Shown here piece after piece: positions 10,963 to 23,700 of a DNA stretch of 64,000 bases. This stretch comes from Saururus chinensis (Eukaryota > Streptophyta > Magnoliopsida > Piperales > Saururaceae). The translations under genes and the position numbers were made by a program. The notes beneath the pieces were generated by a model. That model saw only the letters and a program-made list of their open reading frames with translations, did no database searches and was not told the origin of the DNA. How positions within the stretch are numbered: the stretch's first letter is position 1; each line of letters starts with the position of its first letter. The stretch covers positions 39,474,668-39,538,667 of the forward strand of contig CP141145.1 of assembly GCA_035235625.1 (NCBI GenBank), read 5' to 3'.

Positions 10963-12844
10963 TGTAAGGTCCCTGATTTTTCTACGATTTTCTGGGATTT
11001 TTCTGCCATTTTTTTGGTCATTTTCGACAGGAAAATGTGACGTTTCAGCGTATGGGTATTTGTGTCTTTTCCTCATATTTATACCCGTAGAGTCGGGTGT
11101 GGGGCTTAGTCGCGGGCCACAGGCCTTGCTGCGCGCTTACGGCACGAAGTTTGGAGCTATAGTGCGTAACCAGTGAGTTAACGCGCATTGGGGACATAGA
11201 TATAAAAATAAAAAAGGTGAATAGTAAAATCACGGCTTATAAAGCCATCTTCAGTAAGTTTCGTTCCAGAAACTTACAGAAGAAAAAAATGGCGTTCTGA
11301 GAGGAGAAGAGAAAACCCGAGGGCATATCCGGTCGCTCCGTTCTCCCTCCTCCGTCGTCGGATTCCGTTGATTCTTGTCAGGATCCGCTTTGCCTCACCG
11401 CCACGAGTCCGTAGGTACCGGCCTTGACCGCCGCCACGGCCTCTTCGCTCCTCCACGAGGTACCGAACCTTTTTTCGGGTTTTTCTCTCCTTCAATCCCG
11501 TTTTTGCACTATGGGTGTACGATTTTGACATCGTTTGCGGCCGCTCTCAACTAGACTTATGTTTAGTTGGCCGCTAGGAACCCATAGACACTGGCTGGAG
11601 CCGCCGCCATGCTTTCTTCGCTCCGTGGTGAGCTACCGATCTTTTGGTCGGGTTTTTGTTACTATTCACATCTCACTGTCCGTGGGATGTTTTGGACGCC
11701 GGTGTGTTTCCGGTCGTCGTCCGGCCATCGGATGGACTCTATCCAGCCTACCTCGACCCAGTGTCGGTAGGGGGTTGCCGTTTCCGACCCCGCCTCGCCC
11801 CTATTGCCTTGCTCCGCCCGATTAGACGCTTTGGGTGCGTCTCGGGTCGTTGCCATTGGCGAGTTATGGGCCATTTGGCCGTCGTGGGCTCTGCCCCGGC
11901 TCGGCGACAGTGAGGGTCAGCCCCACTTGGCCCGATTATATACTCCGCCCGGAATGGGCCGCTTGTCATGGCCTTATACCGTGCGAGATGCATAGCCGCC
12001 CGCACCATGGGTATTGGTTGTGGGTGGCGATCGGCGATGTCGCCGCTTTGATTGGCCACAGCTAAGGGCCTTAGCCCTGTTGGCTTTTGTGGGCCTTGAG
12101 CCGTCTCCGTTCAGCCCTCTTCCCCCGCCCTTTGGGCCGCGTGTGCATGTGGCCACGCGTGTACTTCTGGGTTTAGGCGCCGCATTCGTGCCGCCTAACC
12201 ATCGGTTGGCGTTGCCACCGAGTGGAGTTGACCACTAGAGCCGTCCTCCACCTCTCCTTTGATTCTCGAGCGTTGCCCCACGCTCTCCGCTCTTATGTGG
12301 GCCTTTGTTGACCGGAATCGTTGCCGTTGGGTGCTGTCCACGGCCGATTTCGACGTCTTTGTGGCCGGCTGAGCACGTTTTAGCCAGCGGCCGATTTTCA
12401 GTGTACACCATCGACTTCGGGTTGCACCGCCACTTAGGTTGGCATGAGATTTCTCCCGGCCGCCCTGGTGTGCCGCCGTGGATCGCGGGTTTTACCGCTT
12501 TGAGTTCTAACACTCTGTTTGGCCGTGATAGTTCCGGCGCATCCTAAAATCCTCGGGACAGCAGCTCTCTCAGCCAGGCAACGGTTTGACCGCCAACTCC
12601 GCCGCCGACGCCGCCACCGTCGGGTGCTCGCCATCGAACGTCGTGATTACGAGGTAGGGGAGCTTTGAACTCGTAAATTCATGAAGCATGCTTTGAATGA
12701 GTAGCAGCATGCTAGGATTGTATGATTCCATGCTTGGATGTTAAGTAACGATCCGATTGCATGATGTGCGTGTAAGCATGATTGTATGGTATGATTGATA
12801 TGCATGAGATGTATGCATGTTTTACGGATGTGGATTATGTATGC

Positions 12845-13150
12845 GCTGGCGATGGCTAGCAAATATGTCAGTATGCTATGTATGGGTTATGCACGTGCTA
12901 GTGATGGCTAGCGTGCATGTTTGAAGTATGTATGAATGTGTGTGTGCACGTGCTAGAGATGACTAGCGTGTACGTTTGATGTATGCATGTGCTAGTGATG
13001 GCTAGCGTGCATGTTTGATGTATGTGTGAATGTATGCATGTGCTAGTGATGGCTAGCGTGCATGTTTGACGTGTGGATGCATGTGCTAGTGATGGCTAGC
13101 GTGCATGTTTGACGTGTGGATGCATGTGCTAGTGATGGCTAGCGTGCATA
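12845..13150. repeat. Tandem array A in the solo LTR (about 45-bp unit, 7 copies)
   Basis: The core GTGCTAGTGATGGCTAGCGT recurs near 12845, 12896, 12951, 12990, 13041, 13084 and 13127, joined by ATGTATG-like spacers of varying length. The core contains the palindrome GCTAGC. Confidence 0.85.
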
Positions 13151-13920
13151 TTTGTAAGTTATGTATGTATGACCGTATGTATATGTTGTACGTATGTGTG
13201 AGACATACGTATGTATGATGGCATTTTGCCTATGCTTTGGATGTGCGTAAGTGTATGTGGGCAGAGATATGGGCGATGGACAGTAAGAGGTGACAAGCTC
13301 TGTCTGAATTTGGATGCGGTTGTGTAAGCGTATGACAGAGGATAAGAGTATGACGGGCAAGGATTAGAATGGATCAGTTTGAGGTGGATTGTATGTTGGG
13401 CATTTGTCGACAAGAAGAGTGTTCATAATTGTACAAGCATAACGTACATATTATGAAGTGAAAAATAAGTATAATAAGTGAGATATAAGTAAGAGGGCGA
13501 CAACTGGGTTGGCTCTGAGGAGCGTTATTTGAGAATGTCAGTGTAAGAGGTTTTGGCCATAAGATGGATGACGAAGTGTAAGACTGTAAGGGTTTGTTGT
13601 ACGATGAGTTTTGTCCATGATGTGGACGAGTAAGTGAAGTCTGCTGCCCTGACGAACGTGGGTTTCGGATCGGGCTCAGCTTCAGTTTGACGGCCGAGGA
13701 CTGTGAGTTTGTGTGGCATAATTATACTGCATAATATACTTAATTCAAACTGGAATTATAAGCACAGCTAATGATAGCGTTGTGAGTTTGAGACCTGAGG
13801 GTTCGACGGATTAAGTTCCGTGTTTGAGCTGGCCGCTGATGAGTTGGCCGAGCATTTATCATGTCTTGCCATGGTGTTTATCCTGCAGGATGTTGTCTGT
13901 GTGCTATGTAGAGCACCGGA

Positions 13921-14150
13921 CGTCTGATGCTCTGCTGAGAGCGGTGTTGTTTCTGATTTGGTCTGCGTGCTGTATAAGCCCGTACGTTTGATGCTCTGTT
14001 GAGAGCGATGTACCTTTCTGACTTTGTCTGCGTGCTGTATGAAGCCCAGACGTCTGATGCTCTGTTGAGAGCGATGTACGTTTCTGATTTGGTCTGTGTG
14101 CTGTGTATGCCCAGACGTTTGATGCTCTGTTGAGAGCGTTGTATGATTTC
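13921..14150. repeat. Tandem array B in the solo LTR (about 65-bp unit, 4 copies)
   Basis: Units start with CGTYTGATGCTCTGYTGAGA at 13921, 13985, 14051 and 14116 (spacing 64-66). Minus-strand open frames across this region are products of the repeat. Confidence 0.85.
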
Positions 14151-14220
14151 GCCCAAGAGTGGCACTGTACGTTTTTGCCCAAGTGGCACTGTATGTTTTC
14201 TGCCCAAGAGTGGCAATGGT

Positions 14221-14325
14221 ACTATAAGACCCATTATGGTGGGCAATTCTCTGGCACTATAAGACCCATTATGGTGGGCGATTCTATGGCACTATAAGAC
14301 CCATTATGGTGGGCAACTGTATGAC
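14221..14325. repeat. Tandem array C in the solo LTR (35-bp unit, 3 copies)
   Basis: ACTATAAGACCCATTATGGT starts at 14221, 14256 and 14291, a regular 35-base period. Confidence 0.9.
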
Positions 14326-14559
14326 CCCTTATGTGTGGGTGTTTATGTTTGCGCGCTCAGGTAAGTAGTATCATGGATCTACTCTTACCTGTTTGATCCA
14401 GTGCCCCATGAGCATTGGTGTGCCTTACCTTCGGAAAAGTCCATGGCGTCTAGTCACTCCCCGGAGGTTAAGGTGTTGCCCCAGTGGCATTCTTTTCCAT
14501 TTCGACGCTGGAGCTTATTAGTTGTAATGAGCTTCAGTGGTCGTTGATATGTGTACGAT

Positions 14560-14910
14560 TATGAGTACGACTGTATGTGTATGAGCAGGACTGTAAGTGT
14601 ATGTGTATGAGCAAGATTGTAAGTGTATGAGCATGAGTAAGACTGTAAGCGTATGAGTATGAGTAAGACTGTAAGCGTATGAGTATGAGCACGACTGTAA
14701 GAGTATGAGTACGATTGTGAGAATATGGTTCTGAGTAAGACAATAAGTATGATTTTGTGCAGACTGTATGAGTAAGGTCGTACGAGTCTGATTGTACGAG
14801 TAAGGTCGTACATGTATGGGTAAGCTGTATGAGTGAGCATACGATTGTACGAGTAAGATCGTATAAGTATGCGTATGTTGTATGAGTATGCGTACGGTGG
14901 TACGAGTAAA
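14560..14910. repeat. Tandem array D in the solo LTR (GTATGAGTA-rich)
   Basis: Runs of GTATGAGTATGAGTAAGACT with a period near 27 bases grade into looser TACGAGTAAGGTCGTA repeats. The tyrosine/histidine/leucine-rich minus-strand frames here are artefacts. Confidence 0.8.
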
Positions 14911-15630
14911 TTGTATGACCCTGGATAAGGGTGTTTGTGTAAGTTGTTTGGATAGTATGATTTTGGCACGATGGTGCCTTTGGTATGATCGTATGTGTAT
15001 GTGCACGATATGATTATATTATGCTTCTGCTTCATGTTTGAGTTGCATGACGCATGGATTTATGAACTTATGGAGTTTACCGTTTGGGATTTTCCCTACT
15101 GGGTATTTTCCTACTGAGTATGAAAATACTCACCCTACTATTTTTAGCCCCGTTATACGGGAGGTTTTGCAGGTTGTGCGGAGAGCTCCTGGTGATGGAC
15201 GCTCATTTCAGCGGTGGATTGATTCCCGTTGACTCAGGTATCTGCTTGACTCTCTGCGAGTTTATTTGTGCCACGATCTCCTGTATTGGGTGAGATGAGA
15301 ATATAAGATGTTTATTCTGGACTTTTATTTGGATCAGTCAGTGGACTGTTATGGGACTTGTACTCAGGGATGCCTGGGAGAGTGATTTGTATTTAAAAGT
15401 CTATGATCATAGCAAATTTATTCGTACGTGTGTTTTCGAGTAGCGCCTGATGATATTTGCTTTGGCCGTACGATGATTGACCGTATGTGGATGTTTAATG
15501 TTTTAAATTATAAACTGTTTTATCAGGTTTTGGTTTCGTCATTTTTCCTCCGATTTACAGACGTTATATTGAAAAAATTTTCCGTGAATTTTAAGAAAAA
15601 TGTGTGAAAAATCTCGGGCGTTACAAACGA

Positions 15631-18600
15631 TCTATATGGTAACATTAAAGGTGTTAAAAAAAGTTTGAAAACTCAACTGGGCATGATTCGTGTTTGACCT
15701 CAAACTCAAAATTAGTGAAGCGAATCTCAAACATATTTGCGTTCAACTCGGCTCAACTTGAAGCTTAAAAAAATCTTGAACTCACTATATATAGATTTCA
15801 TGTCTCCCAAGCTTCAAACTTATTATATCAAACATATTATTTTTACCTTTTTCAAGTACATTTACCTCAAAGTTTTATTATATGAAGTAGATAATATGTC
15901 CCCTGAGAAGTAGAACCATTTTATAGAACTTTATTCCCTCCCTCCTGTATTAATAATTAAAACTAGTTCATTTTATTTTCTAATACTAACACATTAGACT
16001 ACTTTATGACCATATACGCATTAAGTTATTTTTTTCTCTAAATACCCATTGACCACCAATTATAAAACTAAGCAATGATCGCAAGCTAAAATAATTCAAC
16101 TCGAGCTCGACTTAAACTTGAAATTGAAGTTTCAAGTTCAAGTTGAAACAATATAAAGTTCAACAAATATTTCAAATACTCACAATGCTCACATGAAATA
16201 ATATAAAGTTGAAGCAATGATCACAATGCTCAGCTCATTAATTCCACATTTAGGTAACATAATGCTTTAAATTTTACTCAATGGATAGGCTCAATTAGCT
16301 CATAATGAAGAGTTTAGATGCTTAAGACATCATCAAGTACGACAAAAATGACTTTCATATAGGTTTACATGTTAAAAAGAGTATATATATGTGTGTGTGC
16401 GTACGCATGCTCAGACATCCAAGGCTAAAAATCCATGTGATACAAGGACCCATTACCAATGGACTTCTTGAAGTAAAATAGTACTGGTGCACTGAATAGG
16501 AAGCGCTCTAGACGAAAAGGGAGGGAGCAAAGTGGCATCCACCTTAGGAAAAACAAGTAACTATGCCCCACATTATAGACCTCCCTGTTCAGTAATTGTG
16601 GCAGCAGAAAGGTCGCAATGGGTACTCTCAACCAAACATGCAATAATGTGGAACTAGGCCTACATTCATGTAAAGCAAGCTTTTTTTTAATATCCACTAG
16701 TCTGCAACCCTTGCTTTTCTTTATTTTAATTATATCATCTAACTCTTGCTAGGCTACATGAAATTTGGAGTAGATTCCCCCTAGCCTCACGTGATATCCA
16801 TATTGATACTGTGCTTTCCTTTAATCTTATCGAAGTTGAAATTCAGAGTTAATACTTTATCATCTTTTCTTCAAATTGTCCATATTTTCATGCACCATTT
16901 CTATTTAATTCTCCCATTAAATAGGAGAACTAAATCCATCTTACAGAAATTTCCGTTTTGAAAATTTGTAGGTAGCAAATCACGTACTTGGAGCTGTATA
17001 TTTTGGCTAGATTAGAAGTTATTTTTTCTTTTTAATGAATGCTGGATCAGAAGTTATTTCTCAAATAACGATCTAAGGCAACTGGGGATCCTACTTTCTT
17101 AAGGCTAGATAATATTAATTTGAATGGCTCATCTTTGGAATGCCATCCCTATTGGTTTTGGAGGACTTATAGAAGGTTGTTATGGTTCAAGTACATAATT
17201 AGTTTGCTGGTCCACTATGCTCTACTCGAGGCAAGAACTTTGCCCTTTTAAACACGAGCTTGCCACCAGTACATAGCACCCACAAAAGCCTCACATCATC
17301 GTTAGAAGGGACTATTTTACTGTAATCTCCGTGGCCTGGCATTAGCAGAAATCGGTTCCGCATTTACTTTTCACAACTTCATATGTACTAAGAGCTGCAA
17401 ATTTTGTTACAAGAGTGCTCACTTCTTTCATAACGGGCCTTCCATGGAATTTATGGTAGTGTTGTTCTGTATTCCTTATGTCCAATATTAATAGTTATTT
17501 TTTTTTAAAAAATATTTTTATTAAATGGTAAAACGTATTTTTAGAAGAGAAGGGAAAATAAGTATCATTTAACAAAATAAAGCTATAAATATGGAACAAT
17601 TTTTTTGTACCAAATGGAATTATTAATATAGGATGAGAAGAGTATGTAAGGTCCTTTTGAACCTTGATGGGTATAGATTTGTTTTGTAATTTTCTTAATC
17701 ATACAATATTTTTTGTCATTTAAAAAAATACACCTTTTATTAGTTCCTTATTATCAATCCCATCTCACGGGCCTTGATAAAATAACTTTTAGATCCAAGA
17801 ATTTGTTATTTACATGTGATATTTGAATAGTGGGATGGATGACAACGGTGTCAATATGGCGGGATGATTTTTTTTTCTTGGTTAACAAAGGCGGGATGAA
17901 TATTGAATAGCACTTCGCATGTAAAAAAAAGTCGTCACCAACCTTTAGGAATGGTCTGTTTACTTTTCTCTATGCTGGCGGAGCGCTCGCTGTTTGAAAT
18001 TTTGGAAACGGAATCGCTCTTTCAATCAGTCAGATTTTGTAGGGACTGAATTCACTTGATGAACTTTGGAGGATAGGACAGGCAAGTGGAAATTCGAACA
18101 TAAATGTTACTTTGACTTCATGCTGGATACTCTTACGATAAGGCATATTCTATCTACATGAATAATTGGACGCCTTGATGGGCGCGATGGTTGTCTCATC
18201 CACAACCTGCACTTGACAACAACAAAAAAACAAACGTGTGGATGAAAAAGAAAAGGTACATAATGGATTTTATCAAGAATACTTAAATGGTTTTATTTCT
18301 ATTATAATAGCTATCTACAGGGATTAGTCGTGCAATTGCAGTAATTTCGACTATAATAATTGTGAGTTTCATTGGGTCGTACAGTTAAAGATAATTTGCC
18401 CACTGTTTGGGCCCCATAGGAATTGACAGGGCACATGACCAAGTACATCAGGGTCTGCATTTTTAACATTTCTCCTGTAGAGAAAAAGGGGTAAAAAGAG
18501 CAGCACAAAGCAAGATAACAAGTTCATCAGTTTCTTCTTTACCGAAAGAAAGAGTTCAACATTTTACATAAGGCTCTCACTGTATTACCGGATAAACCAA

Positions 18601-19424
18601 TGGGCAACGGTCTGTGTCACTGGTATATGCTCATGGGGAATATAAAAAGCGACCATATAAAATTGAAACCGGTGAGCCCCAGCCGCAAAGCTACATGTGT
18701 GATAATTTAGCTTTGGGCGAAAAAGATTCTACTGCTGCGAGACATTCAGCGTCTATCTTCTTGTTGTTTTTTTGGGTACAAGCCATGCATCCAACGTCCA
18801 ATCGCTAGCTTATGTGAGGGATGCCAACGTATACTGTATTACTGTTCCATGATTAACGATTAAAGAACTAGTGTATTGGAGTTAATGAAAAGAATGATTC
18901 TATTGGCCAGTGGGGTGTACTGTGTCTTTATTTGGGGCGGGGGGGCTGCATCCAATGGTCTTCAGCTGTGACAACACTGCATCTGTGGGGTCTTCCATGA
19001 GAGGTCGTGATCCCTTGACAAAGGAAAAGTACGTACGTACTGTGCGTAAGCATCCGAGGGAATTGTTCGGGGAGGCACTGGGGGCCAAGGAAGCGTCAGA
19101 ATGGCAAAGAACAGAAGAATTGAGCAGACCGCATCACATGGATCGCGAAAAACCCATCTCCATGCTCTCTTCATCCATCCACAAACGATGGTCTGGCGGT
19201 TCCAATGTTTGGCCCCCACTCCCGTTGCTTTCACTTTCATGTTGGGTGGTGTACTTGGTTGGCTCTTTACATTTATGGGCTCACACCCCTCCCTTTGTGA
19301 ATCAGACAAGACACAAAATGCATCTCATGCAGCCAAACCTAAACATTGCTTCATGGGTCCCGGTGTGACATGTAGGGATATATCTATCTATTTATTTATT
19401 TATCTTTCTCTAAATATATATACC
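15631..19424. other. Intergenic, no supported gene
   Basis: AT-rich DNA. A left Stowaway-type end (CCCTCCCTCCTGTATTAATA) lies near 15940 without a clear right end. The overlapping frames at 18900-19440 carry no recognisable domain. Confidence 0.5.
17470..17646. mobile_element. Stowaway-like MITE, degraded
   Basis: TATTCCTTATGTCCAATATT on the left and AATATAGGATGAGAAGAGTA on the right are imperfect inverted copies of the family terminus, about 177 bp apart. Confidence 0.55.
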
Positions 19425-20181
19425 AACGTGGCTATTTAGATCCCGTTATTTTTATTATATCCTTTAAAATAAAAAAATTATATTTTTTTTATTTTTTTCC
19501 CCTATCTCCCCCATCCTTTTGACCCACACTTCCCCATATATAAACCCTACATTCTTTCCCTTCTCCGGTATCAACTCCAGTAACTATCGGTCAGATTCAG
19601 CCACGCCCGGCTAGCTCGTGCCGTGCAACAATGACCTGCCACATCTAGCTGGTAGTGGTGGCCGCGACTAGCTAGATTTGGTTGATAGAGGTTGCAACCA
19701 ATGTGCTGGCTAGCTGTTGGTAGCAACCCACAGCGGCCACACGCTGGCCAGCCGCGACAACCATGACCTGTGCACGGCCACTAGTCATGACCCACAACAA
19801 CTGCGTACTAGCCAGATTTGGCCGCTGGTTGAGACCCACAGTGGTTGTGCGCTGACCCGATCTGGTCAACCGCGGCCGCTGGTCGCGACCCACAGTAGAT
19901 GAGCAGCCGTGCTTTGGTTGGCCGTAGCTAGTGCGTAGCTGCTGGTCGCAACCCATAGTGGTCGCGTGGCCATAGCTAGCACATGACCGCGACTAGCCGC
20001 AATGGCAAGAACAAGTCGCCGACATTGATGCCAGTGCCAGAGAAAAAGAAGGGAGTGGGGAAGAAGAAAAATGAGAAGAAGAAAAATGGGGTAAAATGGG
20101 GGATGTGGGAGGTTTATAAAAGATGGTGGGGTAAGAAAGCAATGGGGGACACAGGAAAAAAGAAGGGTCTAAATAGCCACA

Positions 20182-20183
<2 letters not shown>
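19425..20183. mobile_element. 759-bp terminal-inverted-repeat element, non-autonomous
   Basis: AACGTGGCTATTTAGATCCC at the left is inverted as GGGTCTAAATAGCCACATT at the right. The interior is AT-rich near the left edge, then GC-rich with scattered GCGACTAGC and GACCCACAG phrases (19650-20000), then purine-rich. No transposase is visible. The superfamily is not clear, because a target duplication cannot be read next to the flanking microsatellite. Confidence 0.5.

Positions 20184-20254
<71 letters not shown>
20184..20254. repeat. Compound microsatellite (CT)n(TA)n(CA)n
   Basis: Three dinucleotide runs follow one another without a break, directly at the right edge of the inverted-repeat element. 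Confidence 0.95.
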
Positions 20255-20640
20255 TTGTGAGGCTAACCTTCGTGCTCAACTCACCACAAATTCTAACATT
20301 AAAAGTTTGATGTTGCGTTTGTAAGTTTGCCATGGCCACACCACAAACTTTTCATAAAGATAAAAAGAGTAATGTTACAACTGCTTGCGTCAAGGGGTGT
20401 GGTTCCATCCGAATGCTGTATAGAAATGCCGGTGTCACTCTCCATCTTAAAATAAGTGTTCTATTTAATTTTTTAAAATAAACTTAAATTAGTAAAAAAT
20501 ATAATCCAACATGTGTCAGCTCATTTGTAGTCACTATAAGTGGGCAATATCAATCATATAACCTCTTTAAGAAATTATTAAGTATGCATTATGCTCATCG
20601 TCAATAGAGTAACTTGTGGCCCATAATAAATAAAAAAAAA

Positions 20641-20746
20641 TCTATATGCACCCCAATAAACCCCTCAGTATCCCCAATAACCCCTTTATGTATTTATGAA
20701 TAAAACGGGGTACTAAGGAGATTAGTGGGGTGCATATAGACTCATT
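20641..20746. repeat. Short inverted-repeat element, 106 bp
   Basis: CTATATGCACCCCAATAA on the left and TAGTGGGGTGCATATAG on the right form the terminal inverted repeat. It is the same family as 8715-8807 and 3667-3770. Confidence 0.65.
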
Positions 20747-23700
20747 CTAATAAAAATGGCATATGCATATCCATCACTAGTTTTTGAAGTAAAATGGTTG
20801 AATCATTTTATTATGTAAAATGCCAAATTAACTTACATTTTGTTAGAAAACTTTCAAAATTTAATCTACCTATCATCAGCTGTGGGAGTGATCAGATTGT
20901 TTATTGTTTCCCTCTGCTAATTCTAGTAACATTTTGTATTGATCGATTTAAGGAACTGATCAATCACAAATGCTTTTCAAGTTGCTTTATCATTAAGCAA
21001 TTGTATGGATCGATCATTATAAACGAACTTTGATGGTTATATATTTTCGGTTTTTCACACAGGGTTGCGATATTTGAAAGGGGATTTCGTCTCAATCTTA
21101 AAAGGGGGATGTTTTTCACTTAGAAAATAGTGTATTACACTTCCTTCTTCATAAAAAATCTTGTATTATCAAAATCCTTGTTCTTTCTATATATCTTGTA
21201 GAATAGAAGATAAGACTTGGCCACAAAGTTCCAAAAGGTAATATGAGACTTGTCTTCAAAAGTGTAATGCGCATACAAAGAAGAAAGCTTCGTTGTATCT
21301 TAATGATAGATTTGCAAAGTTCCCATTTACACACCAAAAGCAAGGACTTGGTGGGGGTAAATATTGCTATAAAGAGAGTGTTTCACACCTTAAAGTATGT
21401 TGTAGTGCATTTTTTACAATAAATTTATTGTCTTAAAACGGTCATTTCAACAAATAAATTACTCCTCTATTCAGCCACGATTTGAGATCTAACTTTGAAG
21501 ATTAAGGAATTCCCACCAACAAAAAGGGCCTTTGAAACTTAACCCTTCTTTTTAAGAGGATTGTGGTAGAAATACACCTTTAAACCATTTTTCTTTCTCA
21601 TCCAAACATGCCCTCACTATCTAGACTGGGACATCAAAACTGTTCTTATATCTTCATAAGAAAAATACTAAGCCTACCTAGTGTTGTCTACGGGATAACC
21701 CACATGCTGACAGGGATCACACCTTGTTTTAAAAAAATTAGGCCCCACATATATATCAACGGTTACATAAAACCCATGTTTTCACCCGTTGCTGAATAAA
21801 TACAAGTTATAGTACTAATTAGTTTTTTTGAGATCAGCACAACCACGATTTTTGTATAAATACCTTTCTTAACAAATGGTATATATAGAATACACATCAA
21901 TTCTTCATTGTACAATTGACATTTTCATTTTGTTCGATTCACAATAAAAGATGTGCTCATGGGTAAAGCATATCACTTGGTTTTGTGGAAGAATTAGGCT
22001 TAGAGTGAGAGTTGAATTGACAATTGAAGAGAATCACTAAGCTTTATAGTTGTTTAGATAAAATGGGAAAAAACTCCAATGAAGTGCATGCGTCTGGCGA
22101 GAGATGCTATACCTTCCAGCGGGCTAGTTGGGGCAATTGGGCGAGGTTGGGCAAGGTTTGGGGTGATAACGCTAGGGTCTTGTGGACGATGTGGATGTCT
22201 ACCACGATGACAACATGTAAATTTCTTTGCTATGTTTACTTGATTGCATGCTTATGAATTAAGTTATTGCTTATGAATATTGCATGTCTGCTGTATTTTA
22301 TTCTGTGAGGGGACTGCTAAGAACTTGACACTACTAAGGGTTGATCATTGACCACGTGGGCAGCAGTTCATCTAGGGTATGGCACCCGATTGAGGATTAA
22401 TGAAAAGTTAGGTAGAGGCATATGGCAATGGCGGTTAGTCTTCTTCACTATAGAAGGTGTAAATTGGAGCTGGTGCCTGTCCGTCTTCGTTTCCACTCTA
22501 TATATTGTTCTATACTGGACTTGTGCGGTCTCCTAGAAACCATGAAGTCATTTATGGCTTCTTAATCAGCGTTTGGCCGATTCTTTGGAGGTATATATTG
22601 TGGACTACCTTAGCAGTTTCGTTGCAGTGGAGGTCTGGTTTGTACAATTATCATAAACTTTGTCACTGAAATATTCAATGTGCATATGGGATCATGTTTG
22701 CCTAGGACCGTGTTGCTTTGTTTGTGTTTGCTTGTGTTCTGGGCTTTGAGCTATGTTCTCGGCCTCTCACAGCCTTTCTTGTAGCAAGAGGGTTCCTCGT
22801 GTACAATGGTTTGGTTTAGTGTATAACATCGCCATTATTTGTACAAAAAAAAAAGATTACATAAGACAAGCCGAAAAAAATAAAAAAAGGCTGCCTTCTA
22901 TAGAGAAAAAATTACTCTACTTCTAAGACCTTTTATGTATTTTTTGTTCAACATCTAAGAGCCATGATACATGGAGCTCGGCCCAAACATTTCATGGAAA
23001 AGACCTGTTCCTGATCTAGATAAAGGGACCACTACAAGCAGATGGACGACAGAATTTGTCCACACTATAATGGATGGCCCTTCTTAACTAACACTGTGCC
23101 CAACTGGTGCAGCATTTTTGACTTATACCGCCCCGGCCAAATTGCTCCAGACAGATGAGAAGGGCCACAACCGAGAATAGTGTCCCTCTACAATTCCGCA
23201 GTTCCTGCATAGTGGCTCCTGCAGCAGTCCTGCGAGGCCTACATACGACGTAGCTCACTTGGATAATCCTATCAGCTCAATATTGCCATATATACTGAAA
23301 GACATCAGTATCCTAGTTAGGCAACAAGGATGGAATGGATTCGTGTTACCCGCCATGTCTGCAAGTGAATTTATTGTTGGAAGCACTCCTGCCAGTTTGC
23401 CGCGCCTCTGAATCTCGCCGCGGCCCATTTGTAAATGCTGCAATTCGATACTTGCCACGGGGTGGGAGGCCGGCGCTAACTTGCTCTTAACGCGATTCGC
23501 GGCTTCAATTCCCTGAGTCCCCGACTCCTGACGCCAGCCACCCCCTTACGAGTCGCCCATCCCTTACCGGCATCCTGTTTATTTAATGGGACAACAAATT
23601 AATGCTCCGTTTGTTGGCCCAATCAATTCCTAAATAGAAAAAGACCTCCTCCAGCGCTAATCTGCGTGACTCGGTTGAGAAAAATCAGATATGGCATTGA

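Larger units (their letters stand above)
10963..15625. mobile_element. Giant solo LTR, probably Ty3/gypsy type (4663 bp)
   Basis: The unit starts TGTAAGGTCCCTGATTTT and ends CTCGGGCGTTACA, so the termini are TGTAA/TTACA. It is flanked on both sides by the same five bases, AACGA (10958-10962 and 15626-15630), a 5-bp integrase target duplication. There is no internal gag-pol region and no second LTR, so it is a solo LTR left by recombination between two LTRs. Very long LTRs of this style are known in chromovirus (Del/Tekay-like) gypsy elements; that lineage call is inference. The interior includes a GC-rich stretch (about 11280-12640) and four tandem arrays. Open frames inside it are not genes. 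Confidence 0.85.

Noticed and set aside
11535-12638. Overlapping GC-rich frames of 60-103 residues
   Set aside because: They lie within the solo LTR, on both strands, and have no domains.
12845-13150. Regularly repeated short units resembling a CRISPR array
   Set aside because: Spacers are themselves similar and low in complexity, and the array lies inside a plant LTR. It is a degenerate tandem repeat.
14518-15035. Minus-strand tyrosine/histidine/leucine-rich frames of about 160 residues
   Set aside because: Product of the GTATGAGTA tandem array in the solo LTR.
18910-19439. Plus-strand frames of 152 and 112 residues and a minus-strand frame of 115
   Set aside because: Three frames overlap over the same DNA with no domain, no plausible splice structure and no clear coding bias.
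22300-22855. Possible LINE or retroposon 3' end with a ten-A tail
   Set aside because: No polymerase remains, no polyadenylation signal context and no target duplication were found.
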